Below, piece after piece: positions 60,514-64,000 of a stretch of 64,000 nt of DNA (positions are counted from its first letter, which is position 1; each line of letters begins with the position of its first letter). The notes under the pieces are model-generated. The model saw only the letters and a list, made by a program, of their open reading frames with translations, did not search any database and had not been told where the DNA came from. The stretch is taken from contig CAWDLE010000006.1 of NCBI GenBank assembly GCA_963803085.1, positions 1 to 64,000 on the forward strand, read 5' to 3'. The stretch comes from JACVRW01 sp963803085 (GTDB lineage: Bacteria > Actinomycetota > Thermoleophilia > Solirubrobacterales > Thermoleophilaceae). A program made the translations under genes and the position numbers.

Positions 60514-60812
60514 TAGCCCAGGGCGAACTTGGCCTCTTCGCTCATCATGTCCGGGGTCCAGGCGGGCGTGAAGGTCATCTTCGAGTGCACGGCCGTGACT
60601 CCGTCGAGCTCGCTGACGAACTCCTCGATCTGCTCCGACACCTGCGGCCCGATCGGGCAGCCGGGAGACGTGAGGGTGAAGCTCACGAACACGTCGCTGT
60701 CCTCGATCTCGACGCTGTAGATCAAGCCGAGCTCCACGAAGTCGAGCCCGAGCTCCGGGTCGATCACGTTCGTGAGCGCTTCCTGGACGTCGTCCACGGT
60801 CAAAGTTGCCAT
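60510..60812 (-). CDS. SufT-like (DUF59/MIP18) metal-sulfur cluster factor
   Basis: 100 residues. VQEALTNVIDPELGLDFVEL, VSFTLTSPGCPIGPQVSEQI with the single conserved Cys, and PAWTPDMMSEEAKFALGY at the end are hallmarks of SufT/PaaD-type proteins, which help mature Fe-S proteins. Lipoate synthesis depends on Fe-S enzymes, and the next gene is lipoate-ligase-like, so the pairing makes sense; in Staphylococcus and others SufT acts on lipoate and Fe-S enzymes. TATCCT ends 6 bases before the ATG. Confidence 0.88.
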   Translation of the reverse strand: MATLTVDDVQEALTNVIDPELGLDFVELGLIYSVEIEDSDVFVSFTLTSPGCPIGPQVSEQIEEFVSELDGVTAVHSKMTFTPAWTPDMMSEEAKFALGY

Positions 60813-60818
60813 GGCATG

Positions 60819-60831
60819 AGGATAGTAGGGT
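60819..60831. promoter_or_regulatory. Divergent -10 pair, SufT-like/fxsA
   Basis: TATCCT on the minus strand (60819-60824) and TAGGGT on the plus strand (60826-60831), one base apart, each exactly 6 bases before its start codon (ATG 60812, GTG 60838). A compact divergent leaderless promoter. Confidence 0.55.
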
Positions 60832-60837
60832 CAGGCC

Positions 60838-61293
60838 GTGCCTCTCTGGGCCCTGGCACTCCTCTTCCTGATCGTCCCGCTCGCGGAGCTGTACCTGATC
60901 CTGAAGGTGGGCGACGCCATCGGAATCGGGTGGACGATCCTGCTCCTGGTGGCGGACTCGCTGCTCGGCGCGTGGCTGCTTCGGTCGCAGGGCCGGGCGG
61001 TCTGGCGCCGCTTCAACGAGATCCTGGCGCAGGGCCGGGTGCCCCACCGAGAGGTCATCGACGGGGTGCTCGTGATCTTCGGCGGCGCCTTCCTGATCAC
61101 GCCCGGATTTCTGACGGACATCGTTGGCCTGGTGCTCCTGCTTCCCCCGACGCGGGCGATCGTGCGCCGCATGCTCGTGCGCCGCATGGGCTGGGGGGCC
61201 GTGGCGGTGGCTGGGCGCCCGCGTCGCGACTACGACGTCGAGGGCAGCGCCCGCGAGTACGACGACGAGCCGCGGCGGGGACTCGAGCGGTGA
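60838..61293 (+). CDS. fxsA: FxsA-family membrane protein
   Basis: 151 residues. About four membrane helices: LWALALLFLIVPLAELYLIL, GIGWTILLLVADSLLGAWLL, VIDGVLVIFGGAFLITPGFL and DIVGLVLLLPPTRAIVRRML. The GGAFLITPGFLTDIVG segment is the FxsA hallmark. Role poorly known (phage-exclusion suppressor in E. coli). A basic/acidic tail is added. Stop overlaps the next gene by 4 bases. Confidence 0.9.
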   Translation: MPLWALALLFLIVPLAELYLILKVGDAIGIGWTILLLVADSLLGAWLLRSQGRAVWRRFNEILAQGRVPHREVIDGVLVIFGGAFLITPGFLTDIVGLVLLLPPTRAIVRRMLVRRMGWGAVAVAGRPRRDYDVEGSAREYDDEPRRGLER

Positions 61294-61997
61294 GCGCCCC
61301 GGCGCTCGCGCTGTCCTTCTTCGACGCGGCCCATGACATTCACGGGACGGCGCGGTCGGGCGCGACGATTCTGTTCGAAGGCCGAAAGCCGGAGGCGCTG
61401 CCCGAGGGGCCGGCCATCGAGGAGAGCGGCGAGGGCTGGCGCGCGGAGCTGCCCGGCAAGCTGGCCCTCGAGCTCGAGGCGGTGGCGCCGGAGGCGGACC
61501 TCGGCGATGTGCGGGTGCGGGTCGTGCGGGTGCACGGCGAGGCGGCCGGCCGCCGCGTGGATGGCATGGGCACGTTGTCGGAGACACGCGTGCCGCCCCG
61601 CTGGGAGGAGCTCGATGCGGTGCGCAGCATCTCCGCGCTCGTGGATGAGCGGCACGCCCTGCTCGCGCTCGCGCGCCGTCCTCGCGATGCCGTGGGCCAC
61701 GGAGACGAGGAGATCACGGCAAGGCTGATCGAGGACGACGCCGTGCTGGCGGTGGAGAACGCCCGCATCTCGACCGTCTACGACGGCAGCGGCCGCCAGC
61801 GCAGCGCGGGCCTCGAGCTGTGGGTGCCCGGCGAGGAGTACCCGCGCCGCGGCTCGGGGCAGGTGATCGCCGGCTCCTCGCTCGACCTGGAGGGGCTCCA
61901 GGTGCACGCCGCCGTGTTCCGCTGGCGCCTCGACGGTCGCGAGGGCATCGGTGCCTACGAGCTGATGCTGCGCAGCGAACCACCGGCCGCCGCGTGA
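61290..61997 (+). CDS. Conserved-looking unknown, FxsA-linked
   Basis: 235 residues from GTG 61290 (GTGA overlap). Beta-rich: LSFFDAAHDIHGTARSGATI, RVVRVHGEAAGRRVDGMGTL, ENARISTVYDGSGRQRSAGL and the ELWVPGEEYPRRGSGQVIAG strand. No signal or membrane segment. Family not recognised; resembles lipid- or carbohydrate-related beta-sandwich proteins only loosely. Overlaps the HAD gene by 4 bases, so three genes are coupled. Confidence 0.6.
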   Translation: MSAPALALSFFDAAHDIHGTARSGATILFEGRKPEALPEGPAIEESGEGWRAELPGKLALELEAVAPEADLGDVRVRVVRVHGEAAGRRVDGMGTLSETRVPPRWEELDAVRSISALVDERHALLALARRPRDAVGHGDEEITARLIEDDAVLAVENARISTVYDGSGRQRSAGLELWVPGEEYPRRGSGQVIAGSSLDLEGLQVHAAVFRWRLDGREGIGAYELMLRSEPPAAA

Positions 61998-62617
61998 GAA
62001 GCGTCCTGATCAGCGACTTCGGCGGCGTGCTCACCACGCCGCTGCAGGAGGGCTTCCTGGCCTACCAGGAGGAGTCCGGCGTGTCGCTCGAGGAGCTCGG
62101 GAAGGCGATGGGCCTCGCCGCGGAGGAGCACGGCGACCACCCGCTGTACGTCCTCGAGCGCGGGGAGATCACCGAAACGGAGTTCCGCGACCGGATCGAG
62201 CGGCACCTCGAGGACGGGTTCGACCTCGCGCGGCTGCGGGCGCTCTACTTCGAGCGCCTTGCGCCGAACCAGGAGATGATCGACTTCATTCGCGACCTGC
62301 GCAGGCGCGGCCTGCGCGCCGCATTGCTCACGAACAACGTGCGCGAGTGGGAGCCGCTCTGGCGAGCGAAGCTGCCGGAGCTGGACGAGCTCTTCGAACT
62401 GGTCGTGGACTCCGCGTTCGTGGGCCTTCGGAAGCCTGACCCGGAGATCTACACGCTCACGCTCGAGCGGCTCGGCGGCGTGCGCGCGGATGAATGCGTG
62501 TTCGTCGACGACCTCGAGCCGAACTGCGAGGCGGCGCGGGCGCTCGGCATGGCCGCGGTGCGCTTCGTGTCTGCCGAGCAGGCGATCCCGGAGATCGAGT
62601 CAGCGCTGCGGAGCTAG
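61994..62617 (+). CDS. HAD-superfamily phosphatase (subfamily IA)
   Basis: 207 residues. Motif I VLISDFGGVLTTPLQEG (nucleophile Asp then Gly, variant of DxDGT), motif II LTNNVREWEP, motif III GLRKPDPEIYTLTLERLG, motif IV VFVDDLEPNCEAARALGM. The DFGG form is found in haloacid dehalogenase/epoxide-hydrolase N-terminal-type phosphatases. GTG start. Overlaps the convergent TetR gene by 18 bases. Confidence 0.88.
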   Translation: MRSVLISDFGGVLTTPLQEGFLAYQEESGVSLEELGKAMGLAAEEHGDHPLYVLERGEITETEFRDRIERHLEDGFDLARLRALYFERLAPNQEMIDFIRDLRRRGLRAALLTNNVREWEPLWRAKLPELDELFELVVDSAFVGLRKPDPEIYTLTLERLGGVRADECVFVDDLEPNCEAARALGMAAVRFVSAEQAIPEIESALRS

Positions 62618-63205
62618 TAGCGCCCTGAGCGTGGCCCGCATCGCCGCACGGGAGCGGTCCTCGCTGAGGCGCTGGTGCGCGCGCAGCCCCTCCCAGGCCG
62701 TCCAGGCGGACGCCGCCACGAGCGCGGCCAGAAGCACGCCGCGTTCGCTCTGCTCGACCTTCTCGAGCTCGGGGCGGAACACCCGCTCGACCTCGCGTGC
62801 CTTCTGCCGGCGCGTGCTCTGGAGCCAACCGGACACGACCTCCGACTCCGGCTCGAGTAGCAGCGCGGCGCGCCGCACGGGGGTGACCGTCTCGAGCAGA
62901 CGCCCGCGTTGTGAAGCGAAGGCCTCGATCCGCTCTTCCAGCGGCAGCGACACGTCGATCGGGTCGAGCGTGGGCACGATGCGCTCGTACTGCTGAACCG
63001 CAACGGCCTGGTAGAGCGCCTCGCGGTCGGCGAAGTGCTGGAACAGCGAGCGCTCGGAGACGCCGGCGCGGGCGGAGATCCGCTCGGCGGTCGGCTGGAC
63101 CTGCCCCTCGTAGAGGAGCGCGAGCAGGGCATCCACGAGCGCCTGCCGGGTGCGCTCGGCGCGGACGGTACGGCCGTCGCGCTGCCCCTTGGCCGGCGCG
63201 TTCAT
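62600..63205 (-). CDS. TetR-family regulator
   Basis: 201 residues. HTH ALLALLYEGQVQPTAERISA and RAGVSERSLFQHFADREALY; the C-terminal domain (ERIVPTLDPIDVSLPLEERI, VRRAALLLEPESEVVSGWLQ) is not assigned to a ligand class. TAGGGT ends 6 bases before ATG. Probably controls neighbouring or unlinked genes; no obvious operator pair was found. Confidence 0.85.
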   Translation of the reverse strand: MNAPAKGQRDGRTVRAERTRQALVDALLALLYEGQVQPTAERISARAGVSERSLFQHFADREALYQAVAVQQYERIVPTLDPIDVSLPLEERIEAFASQRGRLLETVTPVRRAALLLEPESEVVSGWLQSTRRQKAREVERVFRPELEKVEQSERGVLLAALVAASAWTAWEGLRAHQRLSEDRSRAAMRATLRALLAPQR

Positions 63206-63386
63206 GTGTCTACCCTAGGCTTTTCTTCGCAACGAGCGCGGTCTTTTGAAGCCGGGGCTTGACGGCCTCTGGGAGTCGTGTTCTACTCCGCCGCAGAGAC
63301 GCGGACCCAAGCGCAAAGAGCGAAGCCACGAGGATGTGAGGCTCGCCGCGCCGCTCCGGAGACTTCGGTCACCGGTAGCGCGCTCC
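63206..63386. promoter_or_regulatory. Gap with a plus-strand promoter and no gene
   Basis: 181 bases. TTGACG (63259-63264), 17 bases, TCTACT (63282-63287) is a good sigma-70-like promoter on the plus strand, but no protein-coding frame with normal codon use follows; downstream lies the convergent last gene. A short non-coding RNA or antisense transcript is possible. On the minus side TAGGGT (63212-63217) serves the TetR gene. Confidence 0.45.
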
Positions 63387-63998
63387 TCAAGCGCTAAGTT
63401 CGCGTCTCGTTTTTTTTGCCTTGCGCCAGAAGCGCACCATGTTGCGGGCGTTCATCCGGTAGAGCTGGAGCTTCGACACCGGTGGCAGCTCGAGGCCGCC
63501 CACCATGCGCTGCGGCACCAGCACCCAGCCCCCGTCCTCCTCGACGAGGTCCCCGCGTACCTGGAAGTTCCGCTGCCATGAGAAGTCGGGGCCGTGGTCG
63601 TGAACCGTCACGCACGCGAGGCCAGGCTGGACCGGCACGCCGAGCACGTCGCCGCCGAGCCGGACCCGGCGCGCCGCCGGATCGACCGAGATCGGGACCC
63701 GCACCGAGAAGGGAAAGCCGTCCGGCGCCACGAGCGACAGCACGCCGTTCGGGTAGCGCCCGCCGAGCTCGTCCATGCGCGCGTCCCAGACCGGCGGCGC
63801 GCCCGCGGTGGAGGCGTGCGGCGCGGGGGGCTCCTCGTCGTGGCCTGAGCGCACCTCCTCCATGCGCGCGTCGAAGAGCCGCGGCTCGAGCTTGGGATCG
63901 CCGCCGGGCCACACGTACACGCGCTCCGGACGCACGTGGATGTAGAGGCGGGTGTAGTAGAAGCTGAACAGCCGCTGGAGCGGCTTCGGCGGCATCAC
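63387..63998 (-). CDS. PNPOx/FMN-barrel-like protein, possibly partial
   Basis: 203 residues as seen; the frame is open to the window edge, so the true start may lie to the right. LYIHVRPERVYVWPGGDPKL, MDELGGRYPNGVLSLVAPDG and ACVTVHDHGPDFSWQRNFQV suggest a pyridoxamine-5-phosphate-oxidase-like split barrel that binds FMN or F420. C-terminal LQLYRMNARNMVRFWRKAKK is basic. No catalytic residues can be fixed. Confidence 0.6.
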   Translation of the reverse strand: MMPPKPLQRLFSFYYTRLYIHVRPERVYVWPGGDPKLEPRLFDARMEEVRSGHDEEPPAPHASTAGAPPVWDARMDELGGRYPNGVLSLVAPDGFPFSVRVPISVDPAARRVRLGGDVLGVPVQPGLACVTVHDHGPDFSWQRNFQVRGDLVEEDGGWVLVPQRMVGGLELPPVSKLQLYRMNARNMVRFWRKAKKTRRELSA

Positions 63999-64000
63999 GT

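Noticed and set aside
63246..63581. 111-codon plus-strand frame near the right edge
   Set aside because: Atypical composition, runs antisense into the last gene and has no start signal; treated as non-coding.

Overview
The window is a very GC-rich chromosomal segment of a free-living, aerobic actinobacterium. The gene mix (iron-box regulated SUF genes, a CysO/Mec/CysM sulfur-carrier route, an R2lox protein, a wax-ester synthase, ECF sigma factors and 4-base gene overlaps with many GTG starts) fits the class Thermoleophilia (Solirubrobacterales-like) best. That placement is inference from gene content. No tRNA, rRNA, CRISPR array, prophage or complete insertion sequence was seen; nearly everything is coding.

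Layout. 0-7 kb: end of a pilin gene, asparagine synthetase with a glycosyltransferase and two small genes, then a divergent deacetylase/nadB pair. 6.9-8.4 kb: an R2-like ligand-binding oxidase (R2lox) next to a flavin reductase, and a zinc-binding unknown. 8.4-12.8 kb: hydantoinase A/B plus a 3-hydroxyisobutyrate-dehydrogenase-like enzyme. 12.7-13.8 kb: an SRPBCC/TetR operon with two tandem operators. 14.6-17.5 kb: a trans-4-hydroxyproline catabolic operon. 17.5-19.3 kb: an ECF sigma factor and its propeller-type anti-sigma candidate. 19.3-20.3 kb: alkA and a tiny ORF between two copies of a palindromic repeat. 20.3-24.4 kb: a zincin-like protein, a diguanylate cyclase and two acyl-CoA dehydrogenases. 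24.5-30.3 kb: JAMM protease, two ferritin-like proteins, TatA, CysM, CysO and a rhodanese-ThiF protein, i.e. the protein-thiocarboxylate cysteine pathway. 30.5-34.2 kb: a NarL-type two-component system, CtaG and Sco1. 34.2-38.4 kb: Rrf2 regulator-sufC-sufD-sufS-sufU. 38.4-44.9 kb: assorted redox, cyclase, ArsR/AHSA1 and methyltransferase genes, several frameshifted. 44.9-50.3 kb: a ferric-iron ABC importer divergent from sufB across a DtxR/IdeR-type iron box. 50.6-55.6 kb: secreted lipase, SpoIIM-like protein, secreted unknown, cysteine-less thioredoxin-fold protein, ispH, M28 peptidase. 55.6-64 kb: wax-ester synthase, two hydrolases, lipoate-ligase-like protein, SufT-like factor, FxsA, HAD hydrolase, TetR, and an edge gene.

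Three themes run through the window. First, sulfur and iron-sulfur metabolism: CysO/Mec/CysM/ThiF, SufBCDSU, SufT, an Rrf2 regulator and iron uptake. Second, a recurring TANNNT hexamer (often TAGSCT) lies 6-8 bases before the start codon of at least eighteen genes, which points to widespread leaderless transcription and settles several ambiguous starts; at three divergent pairs the hexamers of the two strands overlap or abut. Third, eight one-base frameshifts break otherwise intact, conserved genes (nadB, hyuA, cupin twice, cyclase, methyltransferase, the 3' ends of sufB and the thioredoxin-reductase-like gene). I read most of these as sequence errors, but they cannot be told from real decay without reads.
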